The notes under the pieces are model-generated. The model was not told the DNA's origin and ran no database searches. It saw only the letters and a list, made by a program, of their open reading frames with translations. Positions 29,430 to 39,124 of a stretch of DNA of 64,000 bases are shown in pieces. The position numbers and the translations under genes were made by a program. Source of the DNA: Argyresthia goedartella (taxonomy: Eukaryota > Arthropoda > Insecta > Lepidoptera > Argyresthiidae); contig OX463808.1 in the NCBI GenBank assembly GCA_949825045.1, positions 27,093,674 through 27,157,673 on the forward strand, written 5' to 3'. Each line of letters starts with the position of its first letter. The stretch's first letter is position 1.

Positions 29430-31713
29430 CGTAAATGAAAAACTTAGATATAAGTTTGCCAGTATACTGGATATTGATGAACAGAACCCGAACAAAATCT
29501 ATTCTGACTTCTTCAACATTATTCAAACAGAATTCAATACAGTTTTTAAATTAAAGAAAGTCAGTGCCAACAACGGTAAATCTAAATTTAATGACTATGC
29601 AACATTTGGTATTCGTAAAAGTAGAGCTATCTTGTATGACCTTTATGAACAAAAAAAAAGAAAGAAAATTTCATGACTATGTTAAAAAATATTCCAAAAC
29701 TTTCAAGTTGGTTTGTAGAACTGCAAAATGTTTACACATTAATAAAAATATTCAAAATTCACAAAATCGAATGAAAACAGTTTGGCAAATCATAAACCGT
29801 GAAAGTGGCAAAATTATACCAAGGGACAATGATTTCTTCTTAAAGATAGGTGATGATGTTGTTAAATCCAACGCTAAGGTAGCTCGAGGTATTTGAAACA
29901 TTCTTCACCAATGTACCCTTACTCACAAAAGAGCTTCTAAATTGATCTCCATATGAAGCAGAGACTTTTTAAAAAAACGGGATATAGCAATAGCATCAGT
30001 AATGTAGATTTTAAATTTTATCTTGTATATCTCCAGAATATTGTCAAAACCGATAGATTACTTAACTTAAAAATACTGAAGACCTGTCTGTTATATCATA
30101 AAATTCATTGGTTCAATAATACTTGATATAGCCCCACACCTAGCTTATATATTTAATAAATTTGTTGATGATGGAGCTTTCCCAGACGTCATGAAACACA
30201 GTAAACTTATACCTCTGTTCAAGTCGGGAGACAAGGGTGATCCTTCAAATTTCAGACCACTATCTGTTCTTCCAGCACTTAGTAAAAATTTTGAAAAGAT
30301 TATACTCAATCAAATGCTCTCACATTTCAACCGTACAATACAACTCCACGCCAAGCAATACGATTTCACTAGGGGTAAATCGACAACGGATGCAGGTATT
30401 ACCCTTATATATCATATTTATTCTGCATGGGAAGCCGCACATGATGCTATCGGTGTTTTTGCGATCTGTCGAAGGCATTTGATTGTGTTGACTATGAGAC
30501 GCTACTAACGAAATTAAATCATTTCGGAGTTAGAAATAAAGCGTTGGATCAACTAAGATCATATCTAAGCAATATAATTCAACAGGCAGAAGTCAACGGT
30601 GTTAAATCTGATGGATCCGGAGTAAAAATTGGCGTTCCACAAGGTTCCATATTAGGCCTTTCTTATTCCTGGGATATATTAATGATCTGCCTTTTATGGT
30701 GGAGAAATTGACTAATATAGTGTTGTTTGCTAATGTTACTTCACTGGTCTTCAAAATAGAAAGACAAAAATAAGTTTTGATGATGTCAATGGAGTTCACA
30801 GCTAACAATTTATTGTTAAATGCTGGTAAAACCAAATGTATCAAATTCTCACATCAAAATGTCAGGCAAGTTGGGACCAGTTTAGTGATGGACAGCAGCA
30901 CATTAGAATTAGTAAATGACACGAACTTTCTTGGAATAACCATTGATAGAAAATTGCAGTGGACCCCACATAGAAAAATTTGCTGGTAAATTAAGTTCTG
31001 TGGCTTACGCTGTTAGGAACATCAGATAAAACACGGTTGTGGCTACATCTAGGCTAGTATATTTTAGTTACTTTCATAGTAGCATGTCTTATGGTAACTT
31101 GTTGTGGGGGAAAGCAGCGGATATTTAAACTATTTTTATTTTACAAAAAAGAGCTATTCGAGCAATTTATAACTTAAAACGTACGGACTCCTTAAGAGAA
31201 CTTTTTAATGATATTGACATACATTGAATTGTAGCTAATAAATTTATTTTTGAAAATATAACCTTACAAAATTTCCCAAATTTAGCGATAGCTGTAATGT
31301 TAACCTAAGAAATAATCACAGAATACTTGCGCCCCTTTTTAGATCACGAAGGTTAGCAATTCTTTCAAGGGTCAATGCATTATTTACTGCAAAAAGATAC
31401 CTCTGGAGATCTTGAAATTGCCATTGAGCAATTTAAAGCGACTTTGTCGAAAAAGGAATATTACAATGTTCAAGATTACTTAAATGATAGGACTGTATGC
31501 GGTTTCTGCTTATTAATATGATAATGATATATATATATATATATATATATAGTATTAGTTAAGCATAAGCAATTTTTAAAAGAGATCTAAAAATCAAGCT
31601 GTGGTAGTTTCTACGCCCTCTTTCTCCCACAGTGGTACAATGTAGAAAAAATGACGTTGATAAGTATATGTAAATATCTACAGTAATAAAGACATTTGGA
31701 ATTTGGAATTTGG
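29430..31713 (+). pseudogene. LINE N1, copy 3
   Basis: The longest copy of this family. The pre-RT linker (29,564-29,896: AILYDLYEQKKRKKI, LVCRTAKCLHINKNI) is followed by HSKLIPLFKSGDKGDPSNFR (30,190). Next come [32 protein letters not shown] shifted motif [10 protein letters not shown] (30,630) and the thumb LLNAGKTKCIKFSHQNVRQV. A C-terminal part precedes a 3' end at about 31,713 with aataaagacatttggaattt and a (tttggaa)n tail. An (at)n run at 31,527-31,551 interrupts it. Motif C reads FANVTSLVF (ADD lost). It is dead. Confidence 0.82.
31527..31551. repeat. (AT)n microsatellite
   Basis: A pure at dinucleotide run inside the LINE N1 copy 3 3' region. Confidence 0.95.
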
Positions 31714-31727
31714 TTATATCTTCCAGG

Positions 31728-32202
31728 AGCGGCTCAGCCGGTGGTCTTGACGGCCTGCCACCACAGCACTACAAAGACCCGCTGTGTGGCACCGTCTGGG
31801 ACGCAGGAAGGACCCTCTTGGCAAACATAATCGAACTCGTAAATTTTATGCTCTCCGGCAGGTTGGCATGAAGGCATCACAAATTTACTGTACGGGGCCA
31901 ACCAGTGTAGACTCAAAAAGAAGGACGGGGGAGTAAGGCCCATCACTGTCGGTAATATCATCAGGCGGATAGTGACCAAGATCTGTTGCAGGTATATTTT
32001 ACCAGATATCGGACATTTATTCGAACCGACGCAGCTGGGCTTTAGCAGCAGGGGAGGTTGCGAGGCCACTGTTTACTCGGCTCGCACCTTCCTTGCCAAT
32101 TAGGGAGGTTAAGTGTGGCTGTAGCTTGACGTAAAAAACTAATTCAATTAGGTAGATAGGGGCGCCTTGCTTACATAAGTTAAACAACACACCCCGTCCA
32201 TA
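31728..32202 (+). pseudogene. Unusual non-LTR reverse transcriptase, N-terminal half
   Basis: Reads SAGGLDGLPPQHYKDPLCG, then AGRTLLANIIELVNFMLSG, KKKDGGVRPITVGNIIRRIV (with one shift) and PTQLGFSSRGGCEATVYSA, then decayed text ending NNTPRPY at the Tc1 TA site. This set ('GLDGL', 'KKDGGVRPI', 'QLGF..RGG.EA') belongs to an RT type that I recall from many invertebrate genomes, often labelled R2-like. The second half lies beyond the Tc1 element. Frame breaks make it dead. Confidence 0.65.
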
Positions 32203-32204
32203 TA

Positions 32205-33356
32205 CATAGTCAGGTCATAAGTTCTGTCACATGTGCAATATGAAATAATTTAGACATGTTTATTATTTATGTAAACATTTATATAGCAAAATGAACTTAA
32301 TAAAACATAGATTCTTATGGTTATAAAGTTTATTCAAAATGACCCCCGCGATTTTGAATACAGGCCTTTATTCTGCGCGGCCAGTCGTCTATCGCAGCAC
32401 GAACGAGGTCCATGTCAATATCGGCGGCTGCCTTAATCAAGGATGCCTTTAGTGACTCCAAATCAGGATGAGGTTTTGAGCAGGCCTTTTCCTCCAAGTG
32501 TTGCCATATCTTGTAATCTAACGGACTCAAATCTGGACTGGAGGAGGGCCAGTCTTCGTGCCGGATGAAGTCGATTTCACGCCCCGTCGTCAGCCAGTCT
32601 TGTGTGCTTTTCGCTCTATGAGCTGGCGCAGAATCTTGTTGGAATACCCAGTGCCTGTTATTAAACATGGTATGAGAAACAGGTTCCACAAGGTTCTTGA
32701 GGACTGTATTTTGATACACAGCTGCATTTGTTTTTACGCCTTTCTCACAAAAATGTACCTCAGTTAAGCCCCAATAAGAGACTCCCAACCAAACCATGAG
32801 CGAGGATGGAAAATGACCTCGTTGGACACGCGGAATACGGTTGCTCGGCGTCCAAACGATGTCCTGTTTTTCTTCGATATGCCTTAAGCCCTAAGTCTTC
32901 ATTTAACACCCTTTTCACCGTGGTCCTGCTTAACCCCATCTGAAGGGCCAAACAGTTTCTGCTTACGTATGGGATTTCTTTGAATTCGCGCCTTCACAGC
33001 TTTTATCACTGCTGGAGTCCTAACAGAGCGAGGGCGACCACTTCTTGACCTGTCATCTACACTAGAGTCTTCATTATATCGTTTTATGGTACGATAAACG
33101 AATCTTTTGGTTATATTCAAATTTTTCAGTAAGTCGAAAATCTGAATTGGCGCGTAACCGCAACGATGCAACGCAATAACTGCGACACAGTCTTCTTTAA
33201 GTGTCCACTCCATATTTTAAAATGAGGAAAATTCTAAAAAGTACACATTTTTATTTTCATGAAAAATTCGAAATTCGAATTAAATAAACTTTTTTGTGGC
33301 CAGCGTTCTAAATTCAAAAGTTTTTATTGTGTGACAGAACTTATGACCTGACTGTG
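32205..33356 (-). mobile_element. Tc1/mariner element, copy B (1,152 bp, internally deleted)
   Basis: TIRs and flanking TA (32,203-32,204 and 33,357-33,358) are like copy A, but the element is about 157 bp shorter. The insertion splits the reverse transcriptase of 31,728-34,190 exactly at a TA. Confidence 0.95.
32330..33213 (-). pseudogene. Tc1/mariner transposase (copy B), first catalytic Asp deleted
   Basis: The N-terminal frame starts at 33,213 (MEWTLKEDCVAV) and frameshifts near 32,945. After GHRLDA a deletion removes the segment holding LFSDEKIF (first Asp). The rest is open from 32,797 to 32,330 and keeps QQDSAPAH and SPDLSPLDY. An extra residue in DWLTTGREIDF makes the last spacing 38. 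It cannot be active. Confidence 0.9.
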
Positions 33357-33358
33357 TA

Positions 33359-34190
33359 CAACTACTACCTTTGGCAATGCTACAGCACAAATTCAAATTT
33401 GTTGTACAATAACCACCTCATACACTCAGCAGTGGGCTGCCAGCAGGGCGACCCGCTCGGACCGGCTATTTTCAGTTTGGCAATCCATCCGACGATAACC
33501 AGTCTAAAGTCTAAATTTAACGTTTGGTATCTTGATGATGGGACCCTAGGAGCCGATGCAAAAACCGTGCTTGAAAAATAAGAAATCTTGACCAATGAAT
33601 TTAGCAAAATTGGTTTGGATCTAAGTTACTCAAAGTGTGAGCTTTATCTATCTGCAAAGATCACATCGTCCGAAAAAAAAAATACAACATTGAACATGCT
33701 TTTAACAATTTTGCACCTGCAATCACTACGCCTCCTGGGGTCTCCTGTTCTAGAGGAAAGGATCCCCAGCTTCATAACGGAGCAAATTTCAATATTCGAC
33801 GAGACTGCAGATAGACTGACAGACCTTAACCCCCATATGACCCTTATAATCATTCGTTTCTGCCTCTTTCTTCCCAAACTAACATATGTCCTCCGCTGTT
33901 TTCCACTCTGGAAATATCCCTCATCACTTTCATCCCTAGACCAGCTAAAACAGAAAACTATGACAAACATCTTGAACTGCACCTTTTACGACCACAGCTA
34001 GACGTAGGCGTCCCTGCCTATAAGGCATGGAGGTCTGGGGATCCGAAAAGTATCAGATGTTGCACTTCCAGCATTCCTGTCCTCGGCACATGGCATACGT
34101 GGCCTCTACGGCAAAATAATAAACCCATCACTTGGTGATATCGAGGTCATGTGCCTGGCCGATGCCAGGAATGCTTGGACTTGAAATTTT
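33359..34190 (+). pseudogene. Unusual non-LTR reverse transcriptase, C-terminal half
   Basis: Continues directly from the Tc1 TA with YYLWQCYSTNSNLLYN, then HSAVGCQQGDPLGPAIFSLA (motif B) and FNVWYLDDGTLGADA (motif C, YLDD intact), a stop at 33,579-33,581, then LTNEFSKIGLDLSYSKCELY and LRLLGSPVLEE. A terminal segment near 34,030-34,185 reads GLGIRKVSDVALPAFLSSAH. No endonuclease block follows before 34,190. The copies at 10,672 and 12,713 may represent the missing 3' end of the same family. Confidence 0.72.
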
Positions 34191-34507
34191 CAAACCCTGT
34201 CTTAATTTGGTGAGTCATTTTAGGGTACAGCTGTTAGTATAGCAAAAACCCAAACACTCGTGTGTTCAATAAGTGCACCGCATAAAGGAGCACATTTACA
34301 AAGGGTTCCACACAAAAGCAAAGTCCAAAGGTGCCAGTGCCATTGACAAAATTAAAATTAACCTGGAAAATTATTATTTTGGTAAAAAATTGTATATGAA
34401 GAATACGGATTGAGAAATGCATAGGAAAATATATGTCTGGCAAAAAGACAAGGAATAAATTAAACCGTGTAAAGTCTGTATCAATCAGAAAAAAATACTT
34501 TGTAAAC
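34191..34507. other. Unassigned sequence
   Basis: No recognisable coding or repeat signature. Confidence 0.3.
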
Positions 34508-34687
34508 AATGAAACGTCAATGACCTTTTAGTATTTTAGTGTTGTTACCCATACTATCTGAACGAAAGAGTGAATGATTGAATCTATGTTTTTTTATAAT
34601 GAAACGTCAATGACCTTTTAGTATTTTAGTGTTGTTACCCATACTATCTGAACGAAAGAGTGAATGATTGAATCTATGTTTTTTTAT
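34508..34687. repeat. 90-bp tandem duplication
   Basis: Two units starting aatgaaacgtcaatgacctt at 34,508 and 34,598, identical by eye, each ending in tctatgttttttta. Confidence 0.95.
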
Positions 34688-34759
34688 ATAATCATCCATA
34701 TTTATTAGGATTAGAAGAGAAGGATTTTTACAATTTGAAAAAGTACTTAAAAGAAACGA

Positions 34760-37434
34760 AATGTTAATTTCAACACCTGTCTCCTCAAAAACGACTCCCG
34801 TTCTACCAAACTCATGTTTATAGTCAACTCTTTCAATCTGCATATTCTGCCTCTTGATGCCACGCATTTCCAACCTCACTGCTCTCCCTCTCTCCTCGAT
34901 ATTATGATCGTCTCTATCTTGGATAAGGTCGCTGTACATGGTCAACTCAACTCTCCTTTCTCGTTTCACGACCTTATCTATCTTTCGTATAAGATCAGGC
35001 CTCTCAAGAGCAGGGCAAAATTTCTTAATATTCGTAACTTTAGGGATATTAACCTAGAGTCTCTTAGGTCGGATGCCTTGTCGATCGACTGGTCCCCTGT
35101 AATATCCAGCGAGACCATGGACGAGAAAATCAACAAGTTCAATATCATAGTCCTAGGTCTCTACGACAAGCATGCACCTATAAAAAAAGTGAGAGTGAAA
35201 CACCTACCCGCCCCTTGGCTAACAGATACTATTAAGCGTCTAATGGCCAAGAGGAACAGAGCCAAGTGTAAATACCGTAAGAATCCGACAGATGACAATT
35301 TTCTTTCTTACAAATGTCTTCGCAACCGCTGCAACCGTCTCTGTCGTGATGCTAAGCGTCGGCACATCCACGAGAGTATTGAAAGTTATACACCAGCTCA
35401 GGTGTGGAAGTTTCTAAAAACACTTGGCATAGGTAAGACTCAGGACTTTCATGCTGGTAATGTAGATCTCAACGGTCTCAACCAGTTCCTTTCTGCCCCA
35501 CCTGTTGTGATGGATCCCATTGTCAAACAAGCCACTCTTCAGAGCCTGCGCTCTAAGTCTTTACCCGACACCACACCATTCAACTTGAGCAATGTTGGAA
35601 TATATGCGGTCAAGAAGGCGGTACTAGCAGTGAGCTCGAAAGCCGTAGGTGATGATAAAATCTGCCTTAAAATGCTTTTAACAATCCTGGATGAATTACT
35701 GCCAGCTATTACACATGTTATAAATTTTTCCCTATCGAATGGCATCTTCCCCACCATGTGGAAAAAAGCATTAGTCATCCCGCTCCCTAAAACTTCCAGT
35801 CCCACCTCTTTTAAAGAGTATCGACCTATTTCAATCCTACCCATCCTCTCCAAAGTCCTTGAATCCATTGTCCATACCCAGCTCTCTTCTTACCTTCTCT
35901 CAAACAATCTACTGAAAATGTACCAGTCAGGATTCAGACCGGGTCATAGCACCGTCACGGCTCTCATGAAAGTCACAGATGATATCCAGGTAGCCATGGA
36001 CCGCAAACAGCTTTTCGTGCTTGCTTTACTTGACTTCAGTAGTGCCTTCAACTGCGTAGATTTTGACATTCTCGTTGAGCTTCTCAGATCTCTGAACGTC
36101 TCCTCCTTCTCTGCTAGCTGGTTCGACTCTTATTTGAGGGATCGGCAACAGCGTATCAGGTCGGAAGAGATATCCACTGAATGGTGTGACCTCTCTACAG
36201 GCGTCCCTCAAGGTGGTATTCTTTCTCCTCTTCTATTCTCGATCTTTATCAACACCATCTCGGACGTCCTGTCCTCCTCATATCATCTTTACGCTGATGA
36301 TCTCCAGATTTATCGCCACTTCTCTCTCAACGATGCACACTCTGCTGTGGAGGCACTCAACGCTGATCTTGAGGGAATAAGAAGTTGGGCTTCATCTTTC
36401 GGACTCCTGGTCAACCCGAGCAAGTCCCAGGCCATGATAATAGGTACTAGACATTCTCTTAACTTGTTGCAGCAACATCCCATTCCATCTGTCACTTTTA
36501 ATGGTACCACAATCGTATATAGCGATAAAGTTAAAAACCTGGGTCTAATCTTCGACAACCAGTTGTCCTGGTCATCGCATGTCAATGAGGTAAGTCGCCG
36601 AGTATTTTCTACCTTTCACTCTCTCAGGAGACTTCAGTACTTTTTGCCTCGACATACCAAAATCACTCTTGCTCAATCTCTCATTCTACCCCTCATCGAT
36701 TACGCTGATGTCTACTGGGTCAGTGCTAACGAAGAACTACTGAACAAACTCGAACGACTTCAAAATCTCGGGATTCGGTTTATCTTCGGGCTGCGCAAAT
36801 ACGACCATGTGTCACAACATCGCAGGGAGTTGAAGTGGCTGCCGATTCGTCTTCGGCGGGATTCACACATCCTCAATTTCCTCTACAACATTTTACGTAA
36901 TCCACGCTACCCAACTTTCTTACGAGACAGTTTTCAATTTCTTTCTTCCAGCAGACCTCGGAGAACTCACGCAGTTTCCATGCTCACAACTCCACAGCAT
37001 AACACCGCTTACTATGAGAACGGGTTTAGAGCCCGGGCCATTCGGTTGTGGAATGCACTCCCCTGCACCATCAGGGACAGTCCTAATCTGAATATCTTTA
37101 AAAGTCGTGTGAAGAGACATTACCTCTCCCTTTAGAGTTATAGGTAGTATGCATGTAAGTATGTATTAGTATAGTGTATAAAATGGTATTTGTAGTATAT
37201 AATAAGTATTTAGTATATTATTATAGTTATTATTTAATTTATTTTATTTATTATTTTATATATTGTACACATAGGTCTACCCCTGCTCAACCATCAACTT
37301 TTCCCTTGTTTGCCTGGTTTGCTGAAAGAGATCTTTTATTAGAGATAAGCTCGCCTTTGTACACTTTTTTTATGTAACTCTTGTTTTTTGTATGATTTGT
37401 GTGCAATAAAGAAATTATGAATTATGAATTATGT
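34760..37434 (+). mobile_element. 5'-truncated LINE N2 (Jockey/CR1-like)
   Basis: Starts within the endonuclease domain (in-frame NVNFNTCLLKNDSR, the remains of a GDFN motif), carries the whole reverse transcriptase, then a 3' UTR with ctttgtacac and tgtgcaataaag, and ends in a repeated gaattat tail near 37,434. The truncation is typical of target-primed retrotransposition. The long open frame suggests a recent insertion. The last ~45 bp are also present at 55,638 as the start of the duplicated segment. Confidence 0.85.
34814..37135 (+). CDS. LINE reverse transcriptase ORF, 5'-truncated (773 codons)
   Basis: An open frame of 773 aa. Residues 1-60 are the end of an APE-type endonuclease (LHILPLDATHFQPHCSPSLL, FSFHDLIYLSYKI, with the conserved SHHD reading SFHD). 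A linker follows, then the RT: FKEYRPISILPILSKVLE, LLDFSSAFNCVDFDILVELL (motif A), STGVPQGGILSPLLFSIF (motif B) and YHLYADDLQIY (motif C, YADD at 36,290-36,301). The thumb and C-terminal region end in FKSRVKRHYLSL. It would reverse-transcribe LINE RNA at a nicked target. Without the 5' endonuclease part the copy cannot act on its own. The ATG at 34,814 is internal, and the frame extends upstream. Confidence 0.9.
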   Translation: MFIVNSFNLHILPLDATHFQPHCSPSLLDIMIVSILDKVAVHGQLNSPFSFHDLIYLSYKIRPLKSRAKFLNIRNFRDINLESLRSDALSIDWSPVISSETMDEKINKFNIIVLGLYDKHAPIKKVRVKHLPAPWLTDTIKRLMAKRNRAKCKYRKNPTDDNFLSYKCLRNRCNRLCRDAKRRHIHESIESYTPAQVWKFLKTLGIGKTQDFHAGNVDLNGLNQFLSAPPVVMDPIVKQATLQSLRSKSLPDTTPFNLSNVGIYAVKKAVLAVSSKAVGDDKICLKMLLTILDELLPAITHVINFSLSNGIFPTMWKKALVIPLPKTSSPTSFKEYRPISILPILSKVLESIVHTQLSSYLLSNNLLKMYQSGFRPGHSTVTALMKVTDDIQVAMDRKQLFVLALLDFSSAFNCVDFDILVELLRSLNVSSFSASWFDSYLRDRQQRIRSEEISTEWCDLSTGVPQGGILSPLLFSIFINTISDVLSSSYHLYADDLQIYRHFSLNDAHSAVEALNADLEGIRSWASSFGLLVNPSKSQAMIIGTRHSLNLLQQHPIPSVTFNGTTIVYSDKVKNLGLIFDNQLSWSSHVNEVSRRVFSTFHSLRRLQYFLPRHTKITLAQSLILPLIDYADVYWVSANEELLNKLERLQNLGIRFIFGLRKYDHVSQHRRELKWLPIRLRRDSHILNFLYNILRNPRYPTFLRDSFQFLSSSRPRRTHAVSMLTTPQHNTAYYENGFRARAIRLWNALPCTIRDSPNLNIFKSRVKRHYLSL

Positions 37435-37477
37435 TATGTGTTCGGAAAACTTTATTCACATTGTCCACCAGAGTCGT

Positions 37478-39124
37478 CGTCAAAGTGAAACGTCAGGTAG
37501 GTCTTCGATATCCGAGTCGTCATCAGTGGCCGTAGAGTCGCCGACATTTATTATAAACTTTTATGTTATGGCGTCTGTCGCCGCAATAATTAAACCTTCC
37601 AGCTCCTTCATCTTTTTTTCTTCTTTGATTACGTGATTAACACATCCTGTCCACTGCGCTGGACCAACTTTTGCGATACCTTCTTACAGTAAATTTTTAT
37701 CCTCGGACATCTTAAATGTTTTATTATTTCGTCCTACATATGACTTTACTTATCATTTTTAGGGTTCCGTACCCAACGGGTAAGAACGGAACCCTATTAC
37801 TAAGACTTCGCTGTCCGTCCGTCTGTCACCAGGCTGTATCTCAAGAACCTAGCTAGCTAGAGAGTTGAAATTTTTACAGATTATGTATTTCTGTTGCCGC
37901 TATAACAACAAATACTAAAAAACAGGATAAAAGAAATATTTAAGGGGGCTCCCATACAACAATTCTTTCAATACCACATACAAACTTATGGATGCACCTG
38001 GTTACGTACATGGAGTGTGAAAGTAACCGCACCAATAACTTTGTAAACAATATTTTGCTGTGTAAAATCCAAACTATTCACTCCACACCATCGCTTCCAT
38101 TGAACGGTGGTACGGAACCCTTCGTGCGCGATTTAGATTCGCACTTGACCGGTTTTTATTGGGTTCAGTTCGCAATGGTAAGGAGGAAAACGTAGTACTT
38201 TGATATTTTTCTTTTCAGCCATATCGTCAACAAAATTTTTTTATATGCGTTTTTATTGATTCTTTGTAGCAGCTGCAGTTTAATATCGTTTTGGTCATAT
38301 TCTGTGCCCTTTTCGCGCATCCATGATTGAATTTTATCTTTCTTCCACGTCATGTTTAGTACTTGCTCTATTCTGTGCGAGTGGTATGGAGCGTTATCCA
38401 TCACAATAATTGATCCTGGTTCGACTAGGTCTAAAATTTTTGGAACCACTTTTCAAAGTTGTATGCGGCCATTTCACCGTTATAGTCACCATCTGATTTT
38501 TTGGCCTCAAATATCCAGAGACCTCCTTCTAAAAATCCATCTACACTACCGATGTGGATCACCATCAAGCGTTTGCCTTTTTGTGGGTTTTTTAGTCCTG
38601 TTGACAGTCCTCTTAAAAATGCTTGTCGCGAAGACTGGATATTTTTGTCAACCTAAATATAATCTACACAGTGACCCTCGTTGAACCACGTCAAAATCTT
38701 TCTGAAAATCTTCTATTTGAAGTAAATATTGTTTTCTCCATATCATCAAGTCTGGACGATCCAATAAAATGCTTTTTCTTGACCGTTTTTCTCTTTGAAA
38801 ATTAAGTTTTTTTTAAATCCTGTACATTGTCATCCGAGAGAACGACGGTAAATCTTCGTCATCATTTACCGCAATAACAATTTTATCCAAAGTTGGCACT
38901 TCATTATTAAAATAAAATTGATGCACTTTTCTTCTGATTGCAGAAAGTATAAATGTGTCCAAATTTTCTATCACACTTTTATGTGGCGATCTATGCTGTA
39001 GTGGTGACACAACCAATCCAGTCTTTTTATATTCTCTCAAAATAGCATATAATGTGATTTGAGAAACACCCATAATTTCTGCTGTAGTTTTAGCAATCTC
39101 AGTTTTATATGGGTAGGTGGTCAT
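37478..39124 (-). pseudogene. Tc1/IS630-type transposase with wide catalytic spacing, split by a repeat
   Basis: From ATG 39,124: MTTYPYKTEIAKTTAEIMGV and ITLYAILREYKKTGLV, a helix-turn-helix region. Broken frames carry TWFNEGHCVDYI (the usual DETWFN has lost its Asp), GKRLMVIHIGS-like and KKSDGDYNGEMAAYNFEKW. 38,449 on gives VPKILDLVEPGSIIVMDNAP (second Asp), and near 38,165 RFPPYHCELNPI-like text (clear in copy 2). The repeat at 37,760-38,158 then interrupts the gene. Beyond it the frame resumes as VKSYVGRNNKTFKMSED, then GIAKVGPAQWTGCVNHVI and an acidic tail TATDDDSDIEDLPDVSL. The second Asp to the expected Glu spans about 80 residues, reminiscent of the DD82E group. It is dead. Confidence 0.75.
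37760..38158. mobile_element. Dispersed lepidopteran repeat inserted in the transposase gene
   Basis: Starts agggttccgtacccaacggg and continues gaaccctattactaagactt, ccgtctgtcaccaggctgta and gttgccgctataacaacaaa. It ends ggtacggaacccttcgtgcg ... cttgaccggttttta. From memory this sequence is very common in Lepidoptera. Its insertion has replaced the few codons around the expected catalytic Glu. Fragments of the family occur at 28,250 and 9,590. Confidence 0.8.

Noticed and set aside
37424..37636. 70-codon plus-strand frame at the start of the duplicated segment
   Set aside because: It is the antisense of the transposase C-terminal acidic tail on the minus strand.
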